From GCA-020345945 sp964596985 (GTDB lineage: Archaea > Thermoproteota > Bathyarchaeia > RBG-16-48-13 > GCA-020345945): a stretch of DNA of 64,000 nucleotides. Both the position numbers and the translations under genes were made by a program. The notes under the pieces were generated by a model. It did no database searches. It was given only the letters and a program-made list of their open reading frames with translations, and was not told the DNA's origin. Where the stretch lies: positions 372,001 through 436,000 of the forward strand of contig CAZQWG010000002.1 of the NCBI GenBank assembly GCA_964596985.1. Direction: 5' to 3'. This document shows positions 8,812 through 18,070 of the stretch, one piece after another (within the stretch, counting starts at the first letter, position 1; the number at the start of each line of letters is the position of its first letter).

Positions 8812-10065
8812 TTAGGTTTGAGGGGGACACTGTGTTTCTGCGTTCGGGTACACGGCAACCCTTGCCGTCCCAGCATGCGTTGTCTTCAGTTCTTCGAGTA
8901 CCTCTCCCCAGGTCTTGACCCAGGTGTATGAGTCAGGGTTTCCCCAGGAGAGGAATGGGTCCACGATCTTGTAGGGTGAAAACACGATCAGCCTACCCAG
9001 CTCGGGAGGGTAGGATCTTGGAAAACACAGTCTTCCCCCTCCTTCTTTCCCGAACTTTCCATTCAGGTAATGAGTCACCTGTCCCTCAGGGGTGTTAGCG
9101 ATCAGCACAACGGTTCCCCCGCTCTTCACCGAGGCTAGAGCCATGGGCATGGCGAGTCTGGCCTCGTTGGCTTTCGCGTATGTGTTCGCAACCACGATAT
9201 CTGCCTCAGCTAGAGGCTTCGTCTCGTAGACCCTTCTCGCCAGCTTCACAGCCTCTCTGTGCTCCTTCACGAAGTCCCCGGCGAATAGGGCTGTCGTCTC
9301 TCCCCTGCTGTTGATCAACGCGTCCACCTTGACGTCTAGCTGAGCCAATCTGGCTGCCTCCTCCATGTCAAGACGCATCACATTCTGCTCTACTTTCCCC
9401 CAGCCTACTGTCGGATGAAGGGAGGTTGAGCCCGGTTTAACTCTGCCGACGACCCCGTGGTTGTGGTAGGTGGTGTCGAGTGAAACCACTCCGGGTAAGA
9501 TGATCTTTGCGCCACCGCCATAGCCGGCGCTCGGATGCGGGACAACGCAGCCCACGCCTATTTTCAGGTCGCATTCCATTACCTCTGCGTTGACTTGGAC
9601 AGGGGTTCCCCTGCTCGTCTCCCCGATATCCGTCAGGTTGTGGAATGGGTTATGGTTGTAGACTGGGAAACGTTCGACGACGTCTTCCCCCAACTTCTTC
9701 ACGAAATCTGGGCGGTTGTTAGCCCCATGGCATCCAAGGGCGTCCACGAACCTGATGTGGTCGTCGGATATTCCCCCCTTCTTTAACTCCTCCAGAATGA
9801 ACGGCACGATCTCGTATGTCCTTGTGGGTCTCGTCATGTCGTCGAAGATTATCGCAGCCTCCTCTCTCTTGGCTGCCAAGGAGCCTATCCTTTCAGAGCC
9901 TAGGGGATTCGACAGGGCTTCCCTAATAACCCTGGGACCTAGTGCTGGATGGTTGGCGCCTGGCATAGGGCAGAGATGAACCTCCCAGTCCTCCGGGAAC
10001 TGGAGCTCCACGTCGGTATTCCCATACCAGAGAAGGGTCGGCATCTCAACTACTCTTGCAGTCAA
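8812..10065 (-). CDS. LarA-family nickel-dependent racemase/epimerase
   Basis: A 417-aa LarA (DUF2088) homologue. LarA enzymes racemise or epimerise 2-hydroxyacids through a nickel-pincer nucleotide tethered to a lysine. Visible motifs are DDMTRPTR at residues 75-82, His113 in GCHGAN, and PHPSAGYGGGAKIILPG at 176-192, whose Lys187 is the probable cofactor-attachment site. The start could also be Met8 (MPTLLWYGN). The cofactor-building genes larB, larC and larE are not in the window. The nearby hydroxyacid dehydrogenases are possible partners, though substrates of this family vary widely. Confidence 0.88.
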   Translation of the reverse strand: MTARVVEMPTLLWYGNTDVELQFPEDWEVHLCPMPGANHPALGPRVIREALSNPLGSERIGSLAAKREEAAIIFDDMTRPTRTYEIVPFILEELKKGGISDDHIRFVDALGCHGANNRPDFVKKLGEDVVERFPVYNHNPFHNLTDIGETSRGTPVQVNAEVMECDLKIGVGCVVPHPSAGYGGGAKIILPGVVSLDTTYHNHGVVGRVKPGSTSLHPTVGWGKVEQNVMRLDMEEAARLAQLDVKVDALINSRGETTALFAGDFVKEHREAVKLARRVYETKPLAEADIVVANTYAKANEARLAMPMALASVKSGGTVVLIANTPEGQVTHYLNGKFGKEGGGRLCFPRSYPPELGRLIVFSPYKIVDPFLSWGNPDSYTWVKTWGEVLEELKTTHAGTARVAVYPNAETQCPPQT

Positions 10066-10257
10066 CTATCACAACCCTCAGAGACGGTGAGTGCTTCCTG
10101 TAGAATGGATATAAGATTTGAGGGAGGTAGGTAGGCACCGCGTTTTCTGTATGTATCTCACCCTGATATTGTGGGGTCTCATCGCGGTCCTCTGGTTTGC
10201 CGTCGGTTGATGGACTCAGCAGGCTATCCGGGGCCTATCAGGTTGGTTGCCATACTG

Positions 10258-11070
10258 CTATTCATCGAATACCCAGACGGGTTCAGGGTAGTATCGTACT
10301 TTCCTCTCAGCGGTCAATTGGTTGAGCTTCTCAGATAAGACCTTGTTTTTTTCCTCTGTAGGCATATCTGCTTTCAGAAAGTCTAGGTCGATGTTTACCC
10401 GAAGAACTCGACCAGGAATGATGTGTCTTGTGGTTCCTGCAGGGAGTTTGGTCTTCGATCTGGCAAGTTCCAAGATGTCCCTCTTAGTGTAGGCTCCTAA
10501 CACGAAGCCTCCTTCGGCGTCTCCTGAGATGAGGTATCTGTCTATCTCTCCGAATTGGACTCTGGGCAGTCCGCCGTCGAAGTCTAGGATCTGTTGGAGT
10601 TTCCTGGTCTTATCTTTGAGGGACGGATTGTTGCCTCTTATGATTGTGCAATGCCCTTTTCCGTCACGTACGTATCCGTACGCTTCTCCTGCCTCGAGGA
10701 TTCTTCTGGCGGCGTCTTCCTCTACATCCTCAGCCCTCAGACCTAGCGTCTTGATCTTTGCCAGAAAGTTCTTGAGGTCCGGGATTAGCCGGCACCAAGT
10801 GTAGAGTTGGATTCTCTCGTCGTGGTATTCGACTACTTGTACAAGGGCGTCTCTGCATCCCAGATCCTTAAGGGTGAGGTATCTGTGAACGCCGTCCAAG
10901 ACCAGGAGCAGCCCGCCCCATCCGGTAGGGGTGGCTATCAATGGGTTTCGTAACACCCCCTCGTCCTCTATCTTCTCTTTCAGTCTCTTCCTTCGGTTGT
11001 CTTCCCTACTCTCGTGCAGGATTAGGCTGTCGAGGGGTACAATCCGAAGATGAGGGGGGAAAACTTCCAT
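10258..11070 (-). CDS. ParB/sulfiredoxin-fold protein, serine-kinase (SerK/SbnI)-like
   Basis: A 270-aa protein whose N-terminus has the ParB/Srx fold signature: LDSLILHE near residue 20, DEGVLRNPLIA near 37-46, and DGVHRYLTLKDLG at 59-71. In archaea, stand-alone proteins of this form include the ADP-dependent free-serine kinase SerK, and bacterial SbnI is a related free-serine kinase. Length (about 250-270) and the C-terminal domain fit those better than chromosome-partition ParB, which would carry a helix-turn-helix. Activity is inferred from family resemblance only. Confidence 0.7.
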   Translation of the reverse strand: MEVFPPHLRIVPLDSLILHESREDNRRKRLKEKIEDEGVLRNPLIATPTGWGGLLLVLDGVHRYLTLKDLGCRDALVQVVEYHDERIQLYTWCRLIPDLKNFLAKIKTLGLRAEDVEEDAARRILEAGEAYGYVRDGKGHCTIIRGNNPSLKDKTRKLQQILDFDGGLPRVQFGEIDRYLISGDAEGGFVLGAYTKRDILELARSKTKLPAGTTRHIIPGRVLRVNIDLDFLKADMPTEEKNKVLSEKLNQLTAERKVRYYPEPVWVFDE

Positions 11071-11313
11071 CGACCTTCATCCTCCATGATTGATACGGAT
11101 CAATTAAGCCTTACACGAGCTATTTTTAGCTTGCGAGTACATTTAAGTACATACCCGGTTCGCCCGGGTCCCGGAGAAGTCTGTCAGGCAATGAAGGTCA
11201 TCCGCATACTGCTGGGGGTATCCCGATGGATGCTACCTCGACCGGCAAAACTCAAAAACAGGTGCCCCTCCGTACTTCAATGACTTGAACCTCGGTTGGC
11301 AGAGGCGTATGGA

Positions 11314-11853
11314 ATGATAATATCCCACCACGGCAAGAAACCCAGGATCAACGGGAAAGCCCTTGTCTCAAAGCTGGCAACCATAGTGGGTGAGGTAGAG
11401 ATCGGCGAAGGCACATCTGTTTTTCCCGGCTGCGTCCTCCGGGGGGACGTTGAAAAGATCACGGTAGGAGAATACTCGAATCTCCAAGAGAACGTGGTCG
11501 TCCACTGCGGAGATGTATATGAAGGCGATGTCTTGAGGGGATACATACCCACCAAGATAGGGAACTATGTGACAATCGGGCATGGCGCGATCGTTCACGG
11601 ATGTCGCATCGAGGACACATGCCTGATAGGCTCAGGGGCCATAGTCTTCAACAACGCAACAATAGGCGAGGGCTCCATCGTAGGTATGGGTGCCGTCGTG
11701 CTGGAGAACTCAGATTTTCCTCCGAGATCGGTTATAGTCGGGATGCCTGCGAAACGGATCAAGGAATTGGATGAGACGGGGTATTCTCAAATCAGGAAAC
11801 ACGCGATGCTGTATAACGACCTAGCCAAGAGCCACCAAGGCGGCATCTTCTAG
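11314..11853 (+). CDS. Gamma-carbonic anhydrase-like hexapeptide-repeat protein
   Basis: A 179-aa left-handed beta-helix protein with recurrent hexapeptide repeats. Candidate zinc ligands are His64 (VVVHCGD), His90 and His95 (IGHGAIVHG), spaced like those of archaeal gamma-carbonic anhydrase. The active-site Arg43/Asp45 (LRGD) and Gln58 are also present. The long acidic loop of methanogen Cam is absent, as in CamH. The frame opens at TTG 11296, but ATG 11314 gives the usual MIIS... start and has AGAGGCG upstream. Possible role: CO2/bicarbonate conversion, or acyl-CoA-related binding. Confidence 0.87.
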   Translation: MIISHHGKKPRINGKALVSKLATIVGEVEIGEGTSVFPGCVLRGDVEKITVGEYSNLQENVVVHCGDVYEGDVLRGYIPTKIGNYVTIGHGAIVHGCRIEDTCLIGSGAIVFNNATIGEGSIVGMGAVVLENSDFPPRSVIVGMPAKRIKELDETGYSQIRKHAMLYNDLAKSHQGGIF

Positions 11854-11875
11854 AAGGACGACCGATTTCCTACTG

Positions 11876-12040
11876 CTAACCCTGTGAAGACCTGATCGGG
11901 GGATCTCGGCACCAATCTACCGGTAAGTAGAATGCATGTCGGAAGCTACTTGTCACACATTGTATAGGCGCTACAGCGGTTGCCCAGCGTCTCAGCTCGT
12001 AGACATCACGCACCCAGCCTATGGGCTCATCGTCAACCAT
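11876..12040 (-). CDS. Possible 54-aa protein or remnant of a larger gene
   Basis: A frame starting ATG at 12040 encodes 54 residues beginning MVDDEPIGWVRDVYELRRWA. The same frame stays open upstream of the ATG back to a TAG near 12109 and reads RGRNLLRTTYQDRAIP, which also looks protein-like. I see no ribosome site. It may be a decayed gene whose start is lost, or a genuine small protein. It occupies most of the 300-base space between the carbonic-anhydrase-like gene and the iron-sulfur protein gene. Confidence 0.3.
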   Translation of the reverse strand: MVDDEPIGWVRDVYELRRWATAVAPIQCVTSSFRHAFYLPVDWCRDPPIRSSQG

Positions 12041-12160
12041 GGGAATAGCTCTATCTTGATATGTAGTTCTGAGTAGGTTGCGACCACGCTGTCGTCGAGA
12101 GTATAGGGGAACCCGGGTCTAGGTAGCTTCAAAGGCTACTGACCTAGTCTATCGTGCAGG

Positions 12161-12895
12161 CTAATCATCTTTATTACGGGTTTCCGGTGTATTCTTCCTG
12201 CCACCGACGCAAACCCTCATGCATATGCTGCAGGCTGGTCTGGTTCTCCGGTATTGGGCGCAGAGGAATTTGTCTATATCGTATGGTCGGGGTTTCTCCG
12301 GTTGTTTGATGGCTCCTGCTGGGCAGAAAGTTATGCATGGTTTACCGACGCACGTCTCGCAGAGGTTCACGCTGAGGGGCTTGTCTACTGGTTTGATGTC
12401 GGCGTCGGTCACGATTGCTGTCAACCTCTCCCTCGGACCGTATTGCGGGGTGACAAGTAGGCTATGGTACCCGAGGGTGCCAAGACCGGCTCCTGCGGCA
12501 AGGTGTTTCAACGAGAGCATACCGATAAGATACCGGTCGTCTGTGCCACCTTGAGACGCCAGCTGATGATAAGCCTTGAATCCCTTTCTCTCCAGGGTTC
12601 TCGCTAGGGCGAATCCCAAACGGTCGAGTTGCGTGGACAAGAATGTGTTATGTCCTACGTACATCTTCTCTCGAGACTTCAGCAGTTGATCGTTGGTCTC
12701 TTCTCCGGTAGGCAATAGGTCGACCATCGCGTCCAAGTACTTCATTCCCAGCACGATGACGGACTTTGCTCCTGGTAGAACGTCGGTGGTGCGATGTCCG
12801 GGTGGGGCTTCGTTGAAACGTCTGACTTCGGCGACTCCAAATAGGTCTGCGCCGAGATCCCGGGCTTGTTCTTCAAGTTCATTTCTGAGGCTCAT
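12161..12895 (-). CDS. QueG-like iron-sulfur protein
   Basis: A 244-aa protein related to epoxyqueuosine reductase and the Fe-S/corrinoid domain of reductive dehalogenases. The middle region contains LSLKHLAAGAGLGTLGYHSL, typical of this family. A first [4Fe-4S] set is C179, C182, C187 and C191 (CETCVGKPCITFC). A second is C212, C222, C225 and C229. It is shorter than bacterial QueG and lacks the C-terminal HEAT repeats. It may be a corrinoid-dependent reductase, or an activator serving the corrinoid methyltransferases at 18818-21701 (speculative). The ATG start is preceded by a GAGAATGAGAAGC context. Confidence 0.75.
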   Translation of the reverse strand: MSLRNELEEQARDLGADLFGVAEVRRFNEAPPGHRTTDVLPGAKSVIVLGMKYLDAMVDLLPTGEETNDQLLKSREKMYVGHNTFLSTQLDRLGFALARTLERKGFKAYHQLASQGGTDDRYLIGMLSLKHLAAGAGLGTLGYHSLLVTPQYGPRERLTAIVTDADIKPVDKPLSVNLCETCVGKPCITFCPAGAIKQPEKPRPYDIDKFLCAQYRRTRPACSICMRVCVGGRKNTPETRNKDD

Positions 12896-13129
12896 CTGCT
12901 TCTCATTCTCCTTTCTCTTTTCTGGTTCTAACCCTCTGGAAAGGCGTTGAATTAAGACTTTCTGACGGTTGTCTACTCATGTCGAACCCTCATCAGACTT
13001 GTCTTCAGGCCGGAAGCAGGTGAAATCCAAAGTGGAAACAGTAATGGCGGGTCGTCTGGGTCTTCGAGGCGGGTATCGACCAACCGACCCGATGGGAAAC
13101 CGTCCATTTCCATGGGGCTGCGTAGACGA

Positions 13130-13136
13130 TTTAAAT
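13130..13136 (+). promoter_or_regulatory. TATA-like box upstream of the RidA gene
   Basis: TTTAAAT about 60 bases before the GTG start, in an otherwise mixed-composition spacer. Position is compatible with an archaeal promoter and a short leader. Confidence 0.35.
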
Positions 13137-13191
13137 GTCTCTTCGAATCACAACGTGAAACGGAACTCGATTCCTCTCAGGTCGCAAGGGG

Positions 13192-13590
13192 GTGATAGCC
13201 ATCAAGATTGAGGTTGTTGAGACTGAGGCCAGTGCACTTCCGATCGGTCCATACTCTCAAGCCATCAAGACCGGTGGTTTCGTGTTCGTGGCTGGTGAAA
13301 AAGGGATAGACCCTAAGACACGGAAGATCGTCCCGGGTGGCATCGCCGCGGAGACCGATAGGGCCCTTAAAAACATCGAGGGAATCCTGAAGGCAGCGGG
13401 TACCTCTCTGCGGAATGTAGTAAGTACGACGGTTTACCTAGTCAACATCGAGGATTTCGAGGCGATGAACAAGGTCTACGCCAGGTACTTCACGGTCAAT
13501 CCACCCGGCCGGACCACGGTAGGAGTCGATGCCCTACCGGCCGACGCCTCGGTCGAGATCCAATGCGTAGCAGTACTGCCGGATCATTAA
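13192..13590 (+). CDS. ridA: RidA-family enamine/imine deaminase
   Basis: A 132-aa YjgF/YER057c/RidA protein, which hydrolyses reactive enamine/imine intermediates released by PLP enzymes. The signature PPGRTTVGVDALPADASVEI is present, giving the substrate-carboxylate arginine Arg107 and the catalytic-region Glu122. Length is canonical. The start is GTG, closely preceded by AAGGGG. It is monocistronic. PLP enzymes elsewhere in the window (for example 46048) could supply its substrates, but no direct link is visible. Confidence 0.93.
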   Translation: MIAIKIEVVETEASALPIGPYSQAIKTGGFVFVAGEKGIDPKTRKIVPGGIAAETDRALKNIEGILKAAGTSLRNVVSTTVYLVNIEDFEAMNKVYARYFTVNPPGRTTVGVDALPADASVEIQCVAVLPDH

Positions 13591-13794
13591 AGGTATAGGA
13601 TTCAGGGAATGCTCGGAACAAAGCACCCAACGACCCCCGTGGACAATGGAATGTCAGTATTCTCGCTTTACATAACCTGCTGCGTAACCCCTACTCCAAA
13701 GAATTCCTCATGAGACTAGAAATCGGGTTCCAGCCGTATCGAAGGCTGACCGGTCATCCCTCTTCTGGGGACGAATAGAAACAGCCAGCACGTG

Positions 13795-15339
13795 CTACTC
13801 CCATTCAATAGTCGATGGCGGTTTGTGGGTGATATCGTAGACGACTCTTACAACCTGAGGCAGCTCGTTTGTTATCCTTGTTGAGATTCTTTCCAGGACA
13901 TCAAAAGGGACCTTTGCAAAGGAGGCTGTCATCGCTTCTCGGCTCTCCACTGCACGGATCGCCACAACATGTCCGTAGGCTCTTGCGTCCCCCTTGACTC
14001 CTGTCGTCATGGTGTCCAAGAGGACCGCGAAGTACTGCCAAAGCCCATTATCCAGTCCATCCTTTTCGATCTCTTCGGTTACAATCCTGTCGGCATGTTT
14101 GATCAGGTCCAACTTGTCTTGAGTTACTTCCCCTATTATCCTCACAGCCAGACCTGGACCCGGAAAGGGCTGCCTATGAACTATCTCCTTCGGCAATCCC
14201 AGCTTCTCGGCTACCTCCCTCACCTCGTCCTTGTAGAGGTCTCTGAGCGGTTCAACGACGCCCCTGAATTTCAGGTTCGTGGGTAACCCTGCAACGTTGT
14301 GGTGGCTCTTGATCCTGTCGGCCTTGGCTCCCAACCCCGATTCTATTCTATCCGGATAGATCGTTCCTTGGACGAGGAATTCGGCTCCTTTCTTCTCTGC
14401 GATCTCTTCAAAAACGCGGATGAACTCCTCGCCTATTTTAGTCCTTTTCTCCTCCGGGTCCTTCACTCCTGCCAGTCTCTTCAGGAATCTCTCCTTGGAC
14501 TCAGCCACCGTGAAGTCCATCTCCAGGCTGCTGAAGAACTCCCTTACCGACTCGGGTTCATCCATTCTCATGAAGCCGTGATCGACAAATACCGCTGTAA
14601 GGTTCCTGCCTATAGCCCGCTGGGTTAGGAGGGCTGCTGTGCTAGAGTCGACTCCACCGCTCAATGCGATAATGCATCTTGAATCGCCGACCGTCTCTTG
14701 GATCTCGTTGACCGCCTGCTTTGCGAAGTCGCTCATGAACCAGTTCGGCTTACACTTGGAGACTTCGAAGACGAAGTTCCGAAGCATTCGATCGCCGTTC
14801 CGGGTATGTGTAACCTCTGGATGCCATTGTAATCCAAAGATTTTCTTTTCCTTGTCTGCGAAGGCTGCAACGGGACAGGTCTTTGAGGAGGCAAGCGTCT
14901 CGAAGCCGTCTGGTAGGGAGCGGACTGTATCTCCGTGACTCATCCAAACCTCTTGGCTACCTGCAAGTCCTTTCAAGACGCCAATCGGTCTCTTCACATC
15001 CACCATGGTTATTCCGTATTCGCCTTTCCCCTCTGAAGAGACTGCTCCCCCTTTCATGTAGGTTATCAACTGGTGTCCGTAGCATATGCCTAGAATTGGG
15101 ACGTTCATCGTCAGGATCTCGGGATCGCAAACCGAGGCATCTTCCTTGTAGACGCTCTCTGGCCCCCCTGAGAATATCATTCCCTTGACTAGGTACCTAT
15201 CACGGAACGATTCTATCTCTTCGCGGGCTATGTTATAAGGCACGATCTCAGATCTCACATGAAACTGTCGGACCCGCCTGGCAATCAAATGGCAATACTG
15301 TCCCCCGAAGTCAAGTACCAGTATCGTATCGTGACTCAT
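13795..15339 (-). CDS. guaA: GMP synthase (glutamine-hydrolysing), fused form
   Basis: A 514-aa two-domain GMP synthase converting XMP to GMP. The N-terminal class I amidotransferase domain holds the nucleophile Cys86 in GICYGHQL and the HPEVTHT motif. The ATP-pyrophosphatase domain has the PP-loop LSGGVDSSTA, and the C-terminal dimerisation domain ends in HKPPSTIEWE, as in canonical enzymes. Many Euryarchaeota use two separate subunits; here they are fused. ATG 15339 is chosen over TTG 15351 because AGGATGAC lies just upstream. TATA-like TTATTTAATA (reverse strand) sits at 15404-15413. Confidence 0.96.
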   Translation of the reverse strand: MSHDTILVLDFGGQYCHLIARRVRQFHVRSEIVPYNIAREEIESFRDRYLVKGMIFSGGPESVYKEDASVCDPEILTMNVPILGICYGHQLITYMKGGAVSSEGKGEYGITMVDVKRPIGVLKGLAGSQEVWMSHGDTVRSLPDGFETLASSKTCPVAAFADKEKKIFGLQWHPEVTHTRNGDRMLRNFVFEVSKCKPNWFMSDFAKQAVNEIQETVGDSRCIIALSGGVDSSTAALLTQRAIGRNLTAVFVDHGFMRMDEPESVREFFSSLEMDFTVAESKERFLKRLAGVKDPEEKRTKIGEEFIRVFEEIAEKKGAEFLVQGTIYPDRIESGLGAKADRIKSHHNVAGLPTNLKFRGVVEPLRDLYKDEVREVAEKLGLPKEIVHRQPFPGPGLAVRIIGEVTQDKLDLIKHADRIVTEEIEKDGLDNGLWQYFAVLLDTMTTGVKGDARAYGHVVAIRAVESREAMTASFAKVPFDVLERISTRITNELPQVVRVVYDITHKPPSTIEWE

Positions 15340-15403
15340 GTCATCCTTCAATCCCGAAGGTTAATCCCGTTTCTTCCTTTGTTGTGTCTTCTCGTTCAAA
15401 CGT

Positions 15404-15413
15404 ATTAAATAAT
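15404..15413 (-). promoter_or_regulatory. TATA-like box upstream of guaA
   Basis: Read on the minus strand this is TTATTTAATA, about 65 bases before the guaA ATG, in a short spacer between guaA and the MFS gene. Consistent with an archaeal promoter for guaA. Confidence 0.35.
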
Positions 15414-15452
15414 CTCACTCCCAGTCGGTCACTTCACTATAGGTACTTGACC

Positions 15453-16643
15453 CTAGGTGTCTTTCGCCTCTGAATCTATCTTGGAAATCAGAACAAGAAC
15501 CACGTTCGCTGCTAGGATTACTGTGGTAGCGTAGTAGACCCATTCGAATCCCCAGAGATCTGAGATTGAGGTCATCAATATCGGTGCGACCACTGCCCCC
15601 ATGGCAAACGAGGTCCTGTACATGCCGATTGCGGTCCCTCTTACCGACGGGTCGACGACCTCGGTGATCACCACTACCAATACAGGCATCAAGATTCCCA
15701 GTACCGCTCCGTTGATTACGAATAGGGCTGCCTGCATCTCCACTGGGCTGAACCAAACCATCATGGATGTGGTGGCTGATGCGGTGAGTAATGAAATTAT
15801 CAGCGTCCATTTCTTACCGAGTAGTCTGATTATCCATCCGACGGCGAGCGTGCCGGATGACATGCCGATCGCCCTCGCACCCATAAGAATCCCGATGGTT
15901 GCAACCTCGTAGCCAAGCACTTGATTCAGGTACATCGGTGCCATCGTACGCATTATACCTACGTTCGGAAACATTCTGAAGAAACCAGTAATACAGGTTA
16001 GTAGAACTACATTATTCCGTAAGGATAATCGAGCCTCAATCCGATCGGAGCCCTCCTCTCTTTTCTTCTGGGCGGCTTCTTTCGTGATAGCCGTTCTAAG
16101 AGATCTTGAGTAGAGAATTATGATAAGCGCTGGGAGAAGCACCAGGGTAGAGAATAGGAAGACTTCTCTGTATCCGATCCAAGACGCGAGAAATCCTCCA
16201 ACAGGGGCCCCGAGAAAGCTTCCCCCGAACTCTATGCCTTGGAATATTCCCATCGCTTCTCCTCTTTCTTCCTTCTCGTAGATGTGGGCGATTATGTTCA
16301 TGGAGGCGTTGAAGAACAGTCCTGACCCAAAGCCTGAGAGTGTCCTTGAAACCATCAGGTACGTCGCGTCGGCGGCGACGTATGCTAAAGCCCCGGCTGC
16401 GGTCATCGAGGTGAAAGCAACTATCAGCGGAATCCAGTAACCGAACTTGTCCATCATATAGCCTGCAGGAATCTCGAGGAAGACTCTTGCAATGAAGTAT
16501 GATGACATCACCAGTCCGATCGCGCCGCTTGAGGCACCCAGATCCCCAGCATATAGGGGTAGGAATGGGCTTCCTATGTTGGCTGAGAAGAGCACGATGA
16601 AACCGAGCCCGCTGATAATCAGAAAATCCGTTCTGTAATGCAT
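15453..16643 (-). CDS. Major facilitator superfamily transporter
   Basis: A 396-aa carrier with twelve predicted membrane helices. The first-half loop reads GYMMDKFGYWIPLI, a relaxed form of MFS motif A. Helix 5 contains GAPVGGFLASWIG, typical of drug or metabolite exporters. It is transcribed away from a second MFS gene starting at about 16750, so two carriers share a divergent control region of about 100 bases. Substrate unknown. Confidence 0.9.
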   Translation of the reverse strand: MHYRTDFLIISGLGFIVLFSANIGSPFLPLYAGDLGASSGAIGLVMSSYFIARVFLEIPAGYMMDKFGYWIPLIVAFTSMTAAGALAYVAADATYLMVSRTLSGFGSGLFFNASMNIIAHIYEKEERGEAMGIFQGIEFGGSFLGAPVGGFLASWIGYREVFLFSTLVLLPALIIILYSRSLRTAITKEAAQKKREEGSDRIEARLSLRNNVVLLTCITGFFRMFPNVGIMRTMAPMYLNQVLGYEVATIGILMGARAIGMSSGTLAVGWIIRLLGKKWTLIISLLTASATTSMMVWFSPVEMQAALFVINGAVLGILMPVLVVVITEVVDPSVRGTAIGMYRTSFAMGAVVAPILMTSISDLWGFEWVYYATTVILAANVVLVLISKIDSEAKDT

Positions 16644-16749
16644 GTCAACCGACCAATAGGAACTGCTGTTCTAATCCTTTAGGCTTGTCTTCGTCTGGTT
16701 GCGTGTTGTTTTTATGGGAGTACGCTCGTCTTCTGTAGAAGCCTTGGGG

Positions 16750-17922
16750 ATGTCGAGAATGGAAGACCGAAAGTGGAGTATGATCTACTTATTCACCACT
16801 ACCTTGGTCATAGCCACCGGTATGAACCTGACCATCTCGCTGGTTCCTCTTTTCCTGCAATATCTAGGAGCCGATGTCTTCCAGATCAGCTTGGTTACGT
16901 CTGTCGCAGGTTTTGCCTCTACGCTGCTCACCTACTTTGGTGGTGTCTTCTCTGACAGGTACGGGAGGAAGCTGAGCATCTGTCTAGGGATCCTCCTAGC
17001 TGCGGTTCCCCCCTTCATGTACACGTTGTCTACGGACTGGGTGCAAGTGATCCCGTGGGTCATCCTCTTCAACGCCTCCATCGCATTCTTCTCTCCGGCT
17101 AGGATTGCCTACATAGCTGACCGCGTTGAGACCAAGGACCTAGGCAGGGTCTACGGGCTGATGAATATCGCTTGGCCAGTCGGGGGCATGATCGGGCCTT
17201 CCCTTGGCGGCTATCTCTCAGACATATACGATTGGAATGCCCCCTTCTACTTCGTGACCCTGATATCCATCCTCAGTCTACTTCCGGCCTATCTCCTACA
17301 AGAAGGGAGAAGAGGAGAACCGACGAGAGATGAGAGTGAAATTCTCCACGAGGAAGGTGTCCCGATTCGAAAAACTCTGGCTGTATTCTTCGGCATTGCT
17401 TTTCTTATCAGCGCTGGGATAAACGCGACTAGGCCTCTTCTCCCCCTTTATCTCGTAGGATTCTTTCATCTGAGCAGGACCGAAGTGGGCTTGTTCTTCA
17501 CGTTGAGCTTTGGGGTAATCACTCTAATCACGCAGCTCTCAGCCAGTCTAATCATCGGCAGATACGGGAGCAAGAGAGCAATGCTTCACAGCGTTCTCCT
17601 ACTCCCCATCGCCTTCGTCCTTCTGCCCTGGATCGATAACTACCAACTCCTAATATTGGACTACGCAGTGATCAATGGCTTGTGGAGTGTAACCTGGCCC
17701 ACAAGCATGGAGCTACTCATGTATTGTATCCCCAGTGAAAGAAGGGGTGTTGCTGCAGGCATCAGGCAGACAGGCGTCCGTCTCGCAAACGCCGTCGCCC
17801 CCTTGATGGGAGCCTTTCTCTGGGAGGTTTTCGATCCCTCCTTCTCCTTCTACGCCTCCGCTGCAGCCCTTATCCTGTGCGTTCCTCTCATAGTTCTCGT
17901 GAAAGAGCCGGAGACCAGGTAA
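16750..17922 (+). CDS. Major facilitator superfamily transporter
   Basis: About 390 aa with twelve hydrophobic helices. MFS motif A appears as GGVFSDRYGRKLSICL in the first half. The second-half equivalent loop (IIGRYGSKRAML) keeps GRYGSKR. The open frame starts at TTG 16699, but the first residues are not membrane-like. ATG 16750 or ATG 16759 behind TTGGGG are better starts. It is divergent from the MFS gene at 15453 and upstream of the LUD/methyltransferase genes, so uptake of a methylated substrate is conceivable but unproven. Confidence 0.88.
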   Translation: MSRMEDRKWSMIYLFTTTLVIATGMNLTISLVPLFLQYLGADVFQISLVTSVAGFASTLLTYFGGVFSDRYGRKLSICLGILLAAVPPFMYTLSTDWVQVIPWVILFNASIAFFSPARIAYIADRVETKDLGRVYGLMNIAWPVGGMIGPSLGGYLSDIYDWNAPFYFVTLISILSLLPAYLLQEGRRGEPTRDESEILHEEGVPIRKTLAVFFGIAFLISAGINATRPLLPLYLVGFFHLSRTEVGLFFTLSFGVITLITQLSASLIIGRYGSKRAMLHSVLLLPIAFVLLPWIDNYQLLILDYAVINGLWSVTWPTSMELLMYCIPSERRGVAAGIRQTGVRLANAVAPLMGAFLWEVFDPSFSFYASAAALILCVPLIVLVKEPETR

Positions 17923-18070
17923 TCCATCTGGCAAGCATTTGCTGCGAAGTACTGCGTGGGGGGATTCCCGAGTTATGTGCATTAGGACTGGTATGTGCGC
18001 TGACCGAGAAGCATCTACGCGAAATGCTATTCTTGTATCACCTTATTGTAGAATACCGGTTTGACAGGTT

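Noticed and set aside
10151..10210. 19-codon hydrophobic frame (MYLTLILWGLIAVLWF...)
   Set aside because: One membrane-like helix, but the only purine-rich ribosome site is about 20 bases away; too short to separate from chance.
12969..13211. 80-codon frame before RidA
   Set aside because: Overlaps the RidA start out of frame and shows no structure or motif.
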